Source: Rhodobacteraceae bacterium S2214
GTDB lineage: Bacteria > Pseudomonadota > Alphaproteobacteria > Rhodobacterales > Rhodobacteraceae
Direction of reading: 5' to 3'
Length of the DNA stretch: 64,000 nt
NCBI GenBank assembly: GCA_025141675.1
Contig: CP081161.1
Coordinates: 372,001 to 436,000 of the forward strand
The notes under the pieces are model-generated. The model saw only the letters and a list, made by a program, of their open reading frames with translations. It was not told the origin of the DNA and made no database searches. Within the stretch, counting starts at the first letter, position 1, and every line of letters starts with the position of its first letter. Both the position numbers and the translations under genes were made by a program. Below are positions 54,578 to 63,218 of the stretch, in pieces.

Positions 54578-55724
54578 AGCCCTTCATGCCATCCCAGAAC
54601 GATTTCACAGATTTAAAGAACGAAGACCCTTCGGGATTGTTCTCTGCTGCGATTTCGTCGAATTCCCGCAGGATTTCTTTCTGACGGGTTGTCAGGTTCA
54701 CGGGTGTTTCGACCGCAAGTTCGATGAACATGTCGCCTTGGCCACCGCCACGCAGGGCAGGCATACCTTTGCCGCGCAGACGCATCTGACGACCAGATTG
54801 TGAACCGGCTGGGATCTTTACGCGTGACCGGCCACCGTCGATTGTTGGTACTTCGATCTCGCCACCCAAAGCGGCGTTGGTGATCGAAACAGGGACGCGG
54901 CAGAACAGGTTGGTGTTCTCACGTTCGAACAATTCGTGGTCGTTCACTTCGATGAAGATGTACAGATCGCCGGTTGGACCGCCGCGCATGCCTGCTTCGC
55001 CTTCGCCAGCGAGCCGGATACGGGTGCCAGTTTCAACGCCGGCAGGGATGTTCACCGACAAAGATTTCTCTTTCTCGACGCGGCCCTGACCGTGACATTT
55101 GTTGCACGGGTTCTTGATCGTCTGGCCCATGCCGGAACAGGTCGGGCAGGTGCGTTCAACGGTGAAGAAACCCTGTTGCGCACGGACCTTACCCATACCC
55201 GAACAGGTTGGGCAGGTGACAGGTTCGGACCCGCCTTCGGCGCCAGTGCCGTTACATTCATCACAGCCGACAGCCGTTGGAACGTTCACGGTTTTCTGCA
55301 TGCCTTTGAACGCATCTTCGAGGTTGATGCGCAGGTTGTAGCGTAGGTCGTTGCCGCGTTGGGCCCGTGCCCGACCGCCGCCGCCACCGCGACCACCCAT
55401 CATGTCACCGAATAGATCGTCGAATACGTCAGAGAAAGCCGACGCAAAATCGCCCTGACCGCCGCCGCGTGGACCACCGCCGCCGCCGCCCATGCCGCCT
55501 TCGAAAGCAGCATGACCATAACGGTCGTACGCTGCTTTTTTCTCGGCGTTCTTCAGAACGTCGTAAGCTTCATTCGCTTCTTTGAACTGCGCCTCGGCGT
55601 TTGGATTGTCGGAATTGCGGTCGGGATGCAGTTCCTTCGCCTTGGTGCGATAGGCTTTTTTGATCTCAGCTTCAGACGCGCCTTTGGACACGCCGAGCGT
55701 CTCGTAATAATCACGTTTTGCCAT
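54576..55724 (-). CDS. dnaJ: Chaperone DnaJ
   Basis: This gene encodes DnaJ (382 residues). The J domain holds HPD (in ELHPDRN, near residue 32), followed by a Gly/Phe-rich region from about 70 to 110, and four zinc repeats: [24 protein letters not shown] and CNKCHGQG (about residues 143-210). It delivers substrates to DnaK and stimulates ATP hydrolysis. The ATG at 55724 (MAKRDYY) is preferred over 55730 because the GGGGG Shine-Dalgarno is about nine bases away from it. The dnaK gene is upstream with a hairpin between them. Confidence 0.97.
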   Translation of the reverse strand: MAKRDYYETLGVSKGASEAEIKKAYRTKAKELHPDRNSDNPNAEAQFKEANEAYDVLKNAEKKAAYDRYGHAAFEGGMGGGGGGPRGGGQGDFASAFSDVFDDLFGDMMGGRGGGGGRARAQRGNDLRYNLRINLEDAFKGMQKTVNVPTAVGCDECNGTGAEGGSEPVTCPTCSGMGKVRAQQGFFTVERTCPTCSGMGQTIKNPCNKCHGQGRVEKEKSLSVNIPAGVETGTRIRLAGEGEAGMRGGPTGDLYIFIEVNDHELFERENTNLFCRVPVSITNAALGGEIEVPTIDGGRSRVKIPAGSQSGRQMRLRGKGMPALRGGGQGDMFIELAVETPVNLTTRQKEILREFDEIAAENNPEGSSFFKSVKSFWDGMKG

Positions 55725-55748
55725 AGTCATAATCCCCCTTGGGAACGG

Positions 55749-55782
55749 AAAAGACCGGCCCGCTTAGCAAACGGACCGGCCC
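55749..55782 (-). terminator. Partial terminator between dnaK and dnaJ
   Basis: On the minus strand GGCCGGTCCG can pair with CGGGCCGGTC over a nine-base loop, with G-T wobbles, and TTTT follows (55752-55749). The dnaJ start is 25 bases further on. The hairpin could make most transcripts stop after dnaK, giving less DnaJ than DnaK. Confidence 0.65.
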
Positions 55783-55801
55783 AATCGTTTAGCCCGTGGG
55801 C

Positions 55802-57712
55802 TTAGTCACGCTTGTCGCCGTCCAGATCTTCGAAGTCTGCGTCAAGAATGTCGTCGTCGCCGCCTTCGTCTGCGCCTTTGACTTCATCTTCGCCGTTTTC
55901 TTCGTCTTGTGACGCTTTGTAGATCGCTTCACCCAGTTTCATCGCAGATTCTGTAACGTTCTGGATGCCAGACTTGATCTTGTCGGCGTTGTCGCCTTCG
56001 AGATCGTCTTTCAGCGCAGCAATCGCCAGATCGATGGCTTCGATTGTTGTCGGATCGACTTTCTCTTTGTGCTCTTCCATGGACTTTTCAGTCGAATGGA
56101 TCAGGCTTTCCGCTTGGTTCTTGGCGTCGACGAGTTCGCGGCGTGCCTTATCGGCATCTGCGTTCTCTTCGGCATCGCGTACCATTTGTTCGATATCGTC
56201 GTCAGACAGACCACCGGACGCTTGGATCGTGATGTTTTGTTCTTTGCCGGTGCCTTTGTCTTTGGCCCCAACAGACACGATGCCGTTGGCGTCGATGTCG
56301 AACGTTACTTCGATCTGTGGCATGCCGCGTGGTGCTGGCGGGATGTCTTCAAGGTTGAACTGACCGAGGATTTTGTTGTCCGCAGCCATTTCGCGTTCAC
56401 CTTGGAACACACGCAATGTCACGGCGTTCTGGTTGTCTTCAGCAGTCGAGAAAACCTGAGATTTCTTCGTTGGGATCGTTGTGTTCCGGTCGATCAAGCG
56501 TGTGAACACACCACCAAGGGTTTCAATCCCCAAGGACAGCGGTGTCACGTCGAGAAGAACAACGTCCTTCACGTCACCTTGCAGAACACCAGCCTGAATG
56601 GCAGCACCCATCGCAACAACCTCATCAGGGTTCACGCCCTGGTGTGGTTCTTTGCCGAAGAACTTTGTCACTTCTTCTTTGACGCGTGGCATCCGTGTCA
56701 TACCACCAACCAACACGACTTCGTCGATGTCGGATGTGGACAGACCGGCGTCTTTCAACGCAGCCTGACATGGTTTGATGGACGCTTTGATCAGATCGGC
56801 AACAAGGCTTTCCAGTTTCGCACGTGTCAGTTTCATCACCATGTGCAACGGCTGACCGTTAGACCCCATAGAAATAAACGGCTGGTTGATTTCTGTCTGG
56901 CTGGAAGATGACAGTTCGATCTTAGCTTTTTCAGCAGCTTCTTTCAGACGCTGCAGCGCCATCTTGTCTTGGGTCAGGTCGACAGAGTGCTCTTTCTTGA
57001 ACTCACCAGCGAGGTAATCAACGATGCGCATGTCAAAGTCTTCACCGCCGAGGAACGTGTCGCCGTTGGTGGATTTCACTTCGAACAGGCCGTCGTCGAT
57101 TTCGAGGATGGTCACATCGAATGTACCACCGCCAAGGTCATAGACCGCGATCGTCTGTGTGTTCTCTTTGTCGAGGCCGTAAGCCAACGCAGCCGCTGTC
57201 GGCTCGTTGATGATGCGCAGCACTTCGAGACCAGCGATTTTACCGGCGTCTTTCGTCGCCTGACGCTGGGCATCGTTGAAGTACGCAGGAACGGTGATAA
57301 CCGCCTGTGTCACATCTTCGCCGAGGTATGATTCAGCTGTTTCTTTCATCTTGCCAAGAATGAAGGCAGAGATTTGAGAAGGAGAGTATTTCTCGCCCTT
57401 GGATTCGACCCAAGCAGCACCGTTCCCACCGTCAACGACGTTGAACGGCATGTTCTTTTTGTCTTTTGCCAGTGCTTTGTCGTCGACATTACGGCCGATC
57501 AGACGCTTCACAGCAAAGATTGTGTTTTCTGGGTTAGTGACGGCCTGGCGTTTTGCCGGCTGGCCTACAAGGCGCTCGTCGTCTGTGAACGCAACGATAG
57601 ACGGCGTTGTACGCGCGCCTTCTGCGTTTTCGATCACGCGGGGCTTTGACCCGTCCATGATCGCAATACAAGAGTTGGTGGTTCCGAGGTCAATTCCGAT
57701 GACTTTGGCCAT
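55802..57712 (-). CDS. dnaK: Chaperone DnaK (Hsp70)
   Basis: This gene encodes DnaK (636 residues). The ATPase domain begins [13 protein letters not shown] (residues 3-15), with [14 protein letters not shown] near 195 and the phosphate-2 loop [10 protein letters not shown] near 340; the substrate-binding domain follows with an acidic C-terminus ending DLDGDKRD. A heat-shock promoter of the RpoH type lies 107 bases upstream (57825-57856). It is followed by dnaJ with a hairpin in the gap. Both would be induced by protein damage. Confidence 0.98.
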   Translation of the reverse strand: MAKVIGIDLGTTNSCIAIMDGSKPRVIENAEGARTTPSIVAFTDDERLVGQPAKRQAVTNPENTIFAVKRLIGRNVDDKALAKDKKNMPFNVVDGGNGAAWVESKGEKYSPSQISAFILGKMKETAESYLGEDVTQAVITVPAYFNDAQRQATKDAGKIAGLEVLRIINEPTAAALAYGLDKENTQTIAVYDLGGGTFDVTILEIDDGLFEVKSTNGDTFLGGEDFDMRIVDYLAGEFKKEHSVDLTQDKMALQRLKEAAEKAKIELSSSSQTEINQPFISMGSNGQPLHMVMKLTRAKLESLVADLIKASIKPCQAALKDAGLSTSDIDEVVLVGGMTRMPRVKEEVTKFFGKEPHQGVNPDEVVAMGAAIQAGVLQGDVKDVVLLDVTPLSLGIETLGGVFTRLIDRNTTIPTKKSQVFSTAEDNQNAVTLRVFQGEREMAADNKILGQFNLEDIPPAPRGMPQIEVTFDIDANGIVSVGAKDKGTGKEQNITIQASGGLSDDDIEQMVRDAEENADADKARRELVDAKNQAESLIHSTEKSMEEHKEKVDPTTIEAIDLAIAALKDDLEGDNADKIKSGIQNVTESAMKLGEAIYKASQDEENGEDEVKGADEGGDDDILDADFEDLDGDKRD

Positions 57713-57824
57713 TTTATCAAATCCCTTACGTTTAGGCGGTTTGAGCAGCGCGAACCCGCTTACGGCACCCGCGCCTGATTAAAACTGATTCAGTTCAAGG
57801 ACATGCCCTGCTCTGTGATCGAAC

Positions 57825-57856
57825 GGTATATAGGGACGCGTTTTGGGGGCTGCAAG
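57825..57856 (-). promoter_or_regulatory. RpoH (sigma-32)-type promoter of dnaK
   Basis: On the minus strand CTTGCA (57856-57851, the CTTG core at 57856-57853) is followed after the CTTG by 18 bases and then CCTATATACC (57834-57825), which fits the alphaproteobacterial RpoH consensus (CTTG, 17-18 bases, CYTATNT). The transcript would carry a leader of about 100 bases before dnaK at 57712. The match is by eye. Confidence 0.65.
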
Positions 57857-58007
57857 CAGTGGAAGGGGGATAAAACGTACCAATTTGCAAGTTTTACGGG
57901 TGATGTGGCGGTTTAGCCGAAATTGTAATCGAATGGTTAAGGTTGGCTGGGCAGTTGTCGCGGCGCATGTAATTGTATTCAGGGTGCGTGTGACCGAGGG
58001 GGCCGAT

Positions 58008-58631
58008 GTGAAACTGACCAAAAGCCATGTGGCGATGTTGGATGACATTCTGAAATGGCGACGTGATGTGCGCCATTTTCGGCGTGATCCGATTGATCCA
58101 GATTTGCTCGCGGTTTTGCAAGACAGTATGGCCCACGCCCCGTCTGTCGGGAACGCGCGGCCATGGCGGGTGATACAGGTGGAAAGCCCTGACCTGCGGG
58201 CAGAAATTATCGCGAACTTTGAAGCGAGCAACACTGCGGCTGCCATGGATTATACGCCGGACGAACAGGCGGATTACTTTGCGTTGAAATTGGCGGGCCT
58301 GCGTGAAGCGCCCGTTCACCTAGCCGTTTTCACTGACATGTCTGTTCAGGAAGGGCGGGGACTTGGCCGTCAATCGATGCCAGAAACGTTGTCGTATTCC
58401 ACAGTTATGGCGATCTATACGCTGTGGCTGACGGCGCGGGCGCATAATATTGGGCTAGGTTGGGTGTCGATCCTCGATCCGGTTGCAGTATCGGCGACCT
58501 TGGATGTGCCGAAGGAATGGTCGTTTACGGGGTATCTGTGTTTGGGGCACACGGCATCTGATTCAGATACGCCTTTACTGCACGAAACAGGATGGCAGGA
58601 AGACACGCGTCAATCATGGGATGTTCGATAG
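58008..58631 (+). CDS. bluB: 5,6-dimethylbenzimidazole synthase BluB
   Basis: This gene encodes a flavin-destructase of 207 residues that converts reduced FMN to 5,6-dimethylbenzimidazole, the lower ligand of vitamin B12. Landmarks are RRDVRHFRRDPID near the start, the MAHAPSVGNARPWR segment near 35 and the TLWLTARAHNIGLGWVSILDP segment (by position) of nitroreductase-fold flavoproteins. The GTG at 58008 is chosen because GAGGGGG at 57996-58002 is an excellent Shine-Dalgarno; an ATG at 57933 would add 25 residues. It is divergent from dnaK and lies convergent to the SH3 gene. No other B12 gene is in the window. Confidence 0.88.
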   Translation: MKLTKSHVAMLDDILKWRRDVRHFRRDPIDPDLLAVLQDSMAHAPSVGNARPWRVIQVESPDLRAEIIANFEASNTAAAMDYTPDEQADYFALKLAGLREAPVHLAVFTDMSVQEGRGLGRQSMPETLSYSTVMAIYTLWLTARAHNIGLGWVSILDPVAVSATLDVPKEWSFTGYLCLGHTASDSDTPLLHETGWQEDTRQSWDVR

Positions 58632-58634
58632 CGA

Positions 58635-59240
58635 CTAACGGTGTGCGTCCAAGGTGCAGCAGCCTGATTGCGCCCCGTTTCCGTCTGGCGCTTCGTTAAA
58701 TAGCGTCGCCTTCCAGCCGAATTCGCGGTCAGACATGCCGTCGTTGCAGTATCCTTTTTGAACGATAAGGGTCCGGTTTAACGTCGGTCCTTCTTCAAAA
58801 ACTGCGATTGCGCCGTTTGGCCCTGCGTTTTCGCGGATCATATTGATATCGCGCCGGTCTTCGCCCATCGCGTGATATTCGTCGCCGCGCACCGTTACGT
58901 TCAGCGACCAGAACGGTTCAGTCCCAAAGCACGACATAGGACGCGGAAATTCGTAAGGTTGTTGATGATCCGACCGTGCAAGGAAACGCATCGCGACCCA
59001 GCCGTTCTGTTCGCCTAACCCAACGAAGCCCCATTTGCCGTCGCTGGAAATGCGGATCACTTCTATGTTCAGGGTGTAAGGGCCGTATTCCCCGATAATA
59101 TCCGACATCCCGTCAGGCATCGCGCGTATATTCAGCGTATCATCAGCCGCGACCCCATCAGTTACAAAATGTGCGGGAAAGTCCTGCGCGATAGCGGGGC
59201 TGGCACATAAAATAATGGCAAACGCGATCTGCTTGATCAT
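58635..59240 (-). CDS. Secreted SH3-like protein
   Basis: This is a 201-residue secreted protein with a signal peptide (to residue 18, SPAIAQ) and an N-terminal SH3b-like domain (about residues 30-90; TLNIRAMPDG followed by GWVAMRF). The C-terminal half has CFGTEPFW near residue 104 and KGYCNDGMSDREFGW near 163, a pattern found in small COG3650-like envelope proteins, with a final GCC. Its ATG overlaps the stop of the upstream export-permease gene (ATGA at 59237-59240), so translation is coupled to it. Confidence 0.8.
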   Translation of the reverse strand: MIKQIAFAIILCASPAIAQDFPAHFVTDGVAADDTLNIRAMPDGMSDIIGEYGPYTLNIEVIRISSDGKWGFVGLGEQNGWVAMRFLARSDHQQPYEFPRPMSCFGTEPFWSLNVTVRGDEYHAMGEDRRDINMIRENAGPNGAIAVFEEGPTLNRTLIVQKGYCNDGMSDREFGWKATLFNEAPDGNGAQSGCCTLDAHR

Positions 59241-60058
59241 CGTCCGGCGTTCCAGCTGAGTGATGCGTTCTTACGTGTGTAGAATTCTGCCATGAGCCCG
59301 ATCATCACAAGACCGGCGCTGACATACAGCGGATAAGTCCAAGAACTGAAATGCGGATTGTAATGCAGAAAGATAAAACCGCGTGCCTGATCAATCGCGT
59401 GGAAAAGCGGGTTCCAATCGAAGAGGACCAGCATCGAGGATGGTAAGGAATTGGCCACAAACATCTTGCCCGACGCAATCATATTGGCGCGGGAATAAAC
59501 GCTGGACCCAATCGTTGCGAAGCCGGGCAACCAAGGTTTGATTGCCAGAAACATCATCCCGACACCGACGCCGGAAATCCAAGCCACGAGCACCATCCCA
59601 TAGGCGCCGATCATATTGTCGATCACGACGGGGGTTACGGCGACATGGTAGATAAACAGGACTGTCACCAAAGATAGTGTTTGCAGATATAGCGATGACA
59701 GGGCCGCCGCTGTGATGCTGATGGCCGTATTCATCGGCGCGTGTTGCATCATCGGGGATGCGGGGCCTTCTGAACCGACAACGGCCCCCATTGCTTTGGT
59801 ATGAGTCAGGAACAGGAAAATGCCCGACATGATATACAGCAGGAAATCACCCCGAATGGCGCTGCCGCGCATCCCAAGAAACATAAACAGCAGGAAAAAC
59901 GTCATCACGAAGATGACCGTTTGCAGCATGTTCATGATTAAGCCCATGAAGGCGTTGCGGTGATCCTTGCGGACCTCACGAACAGTGGCATGATAGATCA
60001 GCTCTAGCATGCCGAAAATCGTGCGTGACCGCGTTTGTCGGGTCTCTACATGGAACAT
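59237..60058 (-). CDS. ABC-2-type polysaccharide/polyol phosphate export permease
   Basis: This is a 273-residue ABC-2 permease of the KpsM/Wzm type with six predicted membrane segments. The N-terminal half carries the KDHRNAFMGLI amphipathic start and the C-terminal half has the NPLFHAIDQARG segment typical for polysaccharide exporters. It should work with an ATPase (KpsT/Wzt), but none lies in the window, so the ATPase gene is elsewhere. It is transcribed with the SH3 protein gene (ATGA overlap). The nearby galU and glycosyltransferase genes fit surface-polysaccharide export. Confidence 0.88.
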   Translation of the reverse strand: MFHVETRQTRSRTIFGMLELIYHATVREVRKDHRNAFMGLIMNMLQTVIFVMTFFLLFMFLGMRGSAIRGDFLLYIMSGIFLFLTHTKAMGAVVGSEGPASPMMQHAPMNTAISITAAALSSLYLQTLSLVTVLFIYHVAVTPVVIDNMIGAYGMVLVAWISGVGVGMMFLAIKPWLPGFATIGSSVYSRANMIASGKMFVANSLPSSMLVLFDWNPLFHAIDQARGFIFLHYNPHFSSWTYPLYVSAGLVMIGLMAEFYTRKNASLSWNAGR

Positions 60059-60098
60059 ACCTTGCGATCCTGCCTAATGTGCCGCGTAAATGGTCGCT

Positions 60099-60114
60099 GA
60101 TATAGCGATATAGC
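60099..60114. repeat. Tandem GATATAGC x2 in the divergent gap before cysQ
   Basis: GATATAGC occurs twice without spacer at 60099-60114 in the 140-base divergent gap between the export permease and cysQ. It contains TATATC on the minus strand, which may act as a -10 element of the permease gene. The gap has no gene. Confidence 0.35.
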
Positions 60115-60198
60115 ACGTAATTCTTGAAGTCTTATTACCTGTGAAGCATAAGGCGAAGAACTTTAATTTTCAATATTTCCAGCAATAGCTGGGCCGAA

Positions 60199-61011
60199 AT
60201 GGCAGGTAGTATGATGGACTATGATCTTCTCACCACAGTAATGCGCCGTCTTTCCCTAGAGGCGGGCGACAAAATTATGGAAATTTACAACGGTCCAGAT
60301 TTTGAAGTGAAGTCGAAAAGTGACGACAGTCCTGTGACGATTGCTGATGAGGCCGCTGATGCGATTATCAGCGATGGATTGCGTGCCGCGTTTCCTGACG
60401 TCGCCCTTGTGACAGAAGAGCAGGCGGCGTCGCATTCGGTAACGGCTAACACGTTCCTCATTGTTGACCCGCTGGATGGCACGAAGGAATTTATCAACCG
60501 CCGCGGCGATTTCACAGTGAATATCGCGTATGTCGTTGATGGCGTTCCTGTGCGCGGCGTTGTTTATGCGCCTGCGAAGGGTCGTATGTTCTTTACCGAT
60601 GCGGATGGTGTTTCGGTCGAGGAAAGTGGTGATTTTGCAAAGGATACCGTTGGTGCCGTGAAGCCGATCAAGGTGACAAATCCAGATAACGATGCGCTGA
60701 TGGTCGTCGCATCTAAATCCCACCGCGATCAGGCGACTGATGATTACATCAATAAATACAACGTCAAAGACATGAAAAGCGCAGGATCTTCGCTGAAATT
60801 CTGTCTCGTCGCGACGGGTGAAGCTGATATTTACCCGCGCGTTGGCCGGACGATGGAATGGGACACAGCGGCGGGTCATGCTGTTCTTACGGGTGCCGGT
60901 GGTAACGTTGTGCGTTTTGATGACCACACGCCGTTGCGCTACGGGAAAGAGATTTTTGCGAACCCGTTCTTCATCGCTTACGCGCCGGGCGTTGACTTGA
61001 AGCAGCCCTAA
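60199..61011 (+). CDS. cysQ: 3'(2'),5'-bisphosphate nucleotidase CysQ
   Basis: This gene encodes an inositol-monophosphatase-fold phosphatase of 270 residues. The metal-binding motif DPLDGTKEF is near residue 93, the EE motif TEEQAA near 70 and the C-terminal WDTAAGHAVL near 222. CysQ hydrolyses PAP to AMP and so keeps sulfotransferases and sulfate reduction running. The start is ATG 60199 (MAGSMMDYD); ATG 60211 or 60214 are alternatives. It is divergent from the export permease and lies before galU. Confidence 0.93.
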   Translation: MAGSMMDYDLLTTVMRRLSLEAGDKIMEIYNGPDFEVKSKSDDSPVTIADEAADAIISDGLRAAFPDVALVTEEQAASHSVTANTFLIVDPLDGTKEFINRRGDFTVNIAYVVDGVPVRGVVYAPAKGRMFFTDADGVSVEESGDFAKDTVGAVKPIKVTNPDNDALMVVASKSHRDQATDDYINKYNVKDMKSAGSSLKFCLVATGEADIYPRVGRTMEWDTAAGHAVLTGAGGNVVRFDDHTPLRYGKEIFANPFFIAYAPGVDLKQP

Positions 61012-61084
61012 TTTACCGCATTGGCTATCCATATGATGCAATTCGATGCTTATTGGCGGCAAAGTATCCTTTTTCCCCTCTCAA

Positions 61085-61134
61085 AATTGATAGGGATTGG
61101 ATAACGCTATTATCAATTGTATCAAAAATTTTGA
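61085..61134. promoter_or_regulatory. Inverted repeats upstream of galU
   Basis: AATTGATA (61085-61092) and TATCAATT (61111-61118) form an 8-bp inverted repeat with an 18-base spacer; directly after it TCAAAA-A-TTTTGA (61122-61134) is a second palindrome. Both lie 25-75 bases before the galU ATG in an AT-rich stretch (61012-61158), so they may be operators. Confidence 0.4.
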
Positions 61135-61158
61135 ATTATTAATGTATGGAGTAGACTT

Positions 61159-62052
61159 ATGAAGAAGAAAGTCACCAAAGCGATTTTCCCTGTAGCTGGC
61201 ATGGGCACACGGTTCTTGCCTGCTACGAAGTCTGTTCCGAAAGAGATCATGACGCTGGTGGACAAACCGCTAGTTCAGTATGCGATTGATGAGGCTCGTG
61301 AAGCAGGCATCAAGGAATTCATCTTTGTCACGTCTCGTGGCAAAGGCGCGTTGGAAGACTACTTTGATCACGCGCCCCAGCTGGAACAATCGCTGCGCAA
61401 GTCGGGTAAAACCGAACTGCTCGACACGCTGAAGTCCACAAACATGGACAGCGGTGCGATTGCCTACATTCGTCAGCATAAGGCGCTGGGCCTTGGTCAC
61501 GCCGTGTGGTGTGCCCGGCGTTTGATCGGGAATGAACCATTTGCAGTTATGCTACCTGACGATGTGATCGCAGGCGAAACCGGCTGTTTGAAGCAGATGG
61601 TTGATGCTTATGAAGAAACCGGCGGCGCAATGGTTGCAACAATGGAAGTGGCCCCGGAAGCGACATCATCCTACGGGATTTTGGACGCGGTAAACGACGG
61701 CAACAATCTGGTGAAAGCCAAAGGCATGGTCGAAAAGCCGGCCGCTGGTACCGCGCCGTCAAATTTGGCTGTCATTGGCCGCTACATCCTGACCCCAAAA
61801 GTTATGAACAACCTCAGCAAAATTTCTACGGGAGCGGGCGGTGAGCTGCAACTGACTGACGCGATCGCGATGGAGCTTGAAGAAGGTCGCGACATCTTTG
61901 GTTACCGTTTCGAAGGGCAGCGTTACGATTGCGGGTCGAAAGCAGGCTTCTTGCAGGCGACGGTCGCCTTCGCGCTATCCCGCCCTGAATTGCGCGATGA
62001 TCTTTCCGCCTACTTGCGCGATGTCGTTTCTCCGCAAATAGCAGCTGGGTAA
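61159..62052 (+). CDS. galU: UTP-glucose-1-phosphate uridylyltransferase
   Basis: This gene encodes GalU (297 residues), which makes UDP-glucose from UTP and glucose 1-phosphate. The nucleotide-binding start is AGMGTRFLPATKSVPKEIM (by position, about residues 13-31), with KPLVQYAIDEA following, and the catalytic LPDDVIAG near 132. UDP-glucose feeds exopolysaccharide, glycolipid and trehalose routes. It is followed closely by two paralogous glycosyltransferase genes and preceded by AT-rich inverted repeats. Confidence 0.96.
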   Translation: MKKKVTKAIFPVAGMGTRFLPATKSVPKEIMTLVDKPLVQYAIDEAREAGIKEFIFVTSRGKGALEDYFDHAPQLEQSLRKSGKTELLDTLKSTNMDSGAIAYIRQHKALGLGHAVWCARRLIGNEPFAVMLPDDVIAGETGCLKQMVDAYEETGGAMVATMEVAPEATSSYGILDAVNDGNNLVKAKGMVEKPAAGTAPSNLAVIGRYILTPKVMNNLSKISTGAGGELQLTDAIAMELEEGRDIFGYRFEGQRYDCGSKAGFLQATVAFALSRPELRDDLSAYLRDVVSPQIAAG

Positions 62053-62055
62053 TTT

Positions 62056-63078
62056 GTGACCGCGTCGTCCGCTTGGCAAACTTATCGGCTGCGGATTAGG
62101 CGCAAACGGTTTTTGCTGCGCGCATGGCGCAAGCGGTCACAACTCAAATCAACGATAGATCGGACGAGCGACATATGCCCGTCCGATATTTTATGTTTTG
62201 CGACTTTGCGAAATGAGCTTTTACGACTTCCGTTTTTTCTGGATCATCATCGCAAGCTGGGTGTGCGCCATTTCCTGATCGTTGATAACGGCAGCGACGA
62301 TGGCACGACTGCATTTCTAGAAAGCCAACCTGACGTGTCGCTTTGGCGGACGGTGGACAGCTATAAACTGTCCCGTTTTGGCATGGATTGGTTGACGTGG
62401 CTTCAAATGCAATATGCGGCGGGGCATTGGTGTCTGACCGTAGATGCGGACGAAGCGTTGATTTATCCCGATTGGGAAACACTGGATTTGAACGCTTTGA
62501 CGGCATGGTTGCAAGCCCGCAAGGTCCGGTCGTTCGGCGCGATCATGTTGGATATGTATCCCAAAGGTCCGTTGTCGCAGCAACCTTATGCCGCGGGTGA
62601 CGATCCCACCGACGCATTGACTTGGTTCGATGCGGATAACTACCGCCGGACCCGAAACCCGAAGTTTAAGAACGAATGGATCCAAGGCGGTGTGCGCGAC
62701 CGTGTGTTTTTCCAAGACCGTCCTGAACGTGCGCCAACCCTGAATAAAGTGCCGCTGGTCCATTGGAAAAAGAGCTACGCTTACGTCACTTCTACGCATC
62801 ACATGCTGCCGACCAAGCTGAACCATGTTTTCGACAGCCAAGTAGATGGTTTGCCGTCGGGTGTTTTGCTGCATAGCAAGTTTTTGAACACGATCGGCGA
62901 AAAGTCCGCAGAGGAACGGCAGCGGCGCGAACACTTTGAAAACTCTGATCTTTATGCAGATTACTATCAATCCCTGATCAACGACATTGATTTGTGGTAT
63001 GAAGGGTCAACCCAATATGAAGGCTGGGAACAGCTTGTCGCATGTGGACTGATGTCAAAAGGCGACTGGCCGGACTGA
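62056..63078 (+). CDS. Glycosyltransferase family 2-like (DUF-type GT92/Glyco_tranf_2_4)
   Basis: This is a 340-residue putative glycosyltransferase. The N-terminus is basic and lacks a signal peptide (RLRIRRKRFLLRAWRKR). The core begins ILCFATLRNE near residue 45, with VDNGSDDGT near 76 and a DxD-like motif DADEALIY near 133, then MLDMYPKG near 171 and NKVPLVHW near 234. It starts at GTG 62056, three bases after galU. A second, similar gene follows. The acceptor is unknown; position after galU suggests UDP-sugar use. Confidence 0.85.
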   Translation: MTASSAWQTYRLRIRRKRFLLRAWRKRSQLKSTIDRTSDICPSDILCFATLRNELLRLPFFLDHHRKLGVRHFLIVDNGSDDGTTAFLESQPDVSLWRTVDSYKLSRFGMDWLTWLQMQYAAGHWCLTVDADEALIYPDWETLDLNALTAWLQARKVRSFGAIMLDMYPKGPLSQQPYAAGDDPTDALTWFDADNYRRTRNPKFKNEWIQGGVRDRVFFQDRPERAPTLNKVPLVHWKKSYAYVTSTHHMLPTKLNHVFDSQVDGLPSGVLLHSKFLNTIGEKSAEERQRREHFENSDLYADYYQSLINDIDLWYEGSTQYEGWEQLVACGLMSKGDWPD

Positions 63079-63218
63079 TCGTTATTGCTAAACCTTGTTT
63101 AATCACAGGGTCTTGCTATTGATTGTTCCCAAATAGGGCTCGGCTTGAGATCACTCGCAACACGGAATTAACCGCGTTCGCGTATCGCAAGAAAGAGACG
63201 ATCAAAAACGAGGCACGG

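Noticed and set aside
57713-57842. CIRCE operator (HrcA site) before dnaK
   Set aside because: The 9-base inverted repeat with 9-base spacer is absent; an RpoH-type promoter explains the region better.
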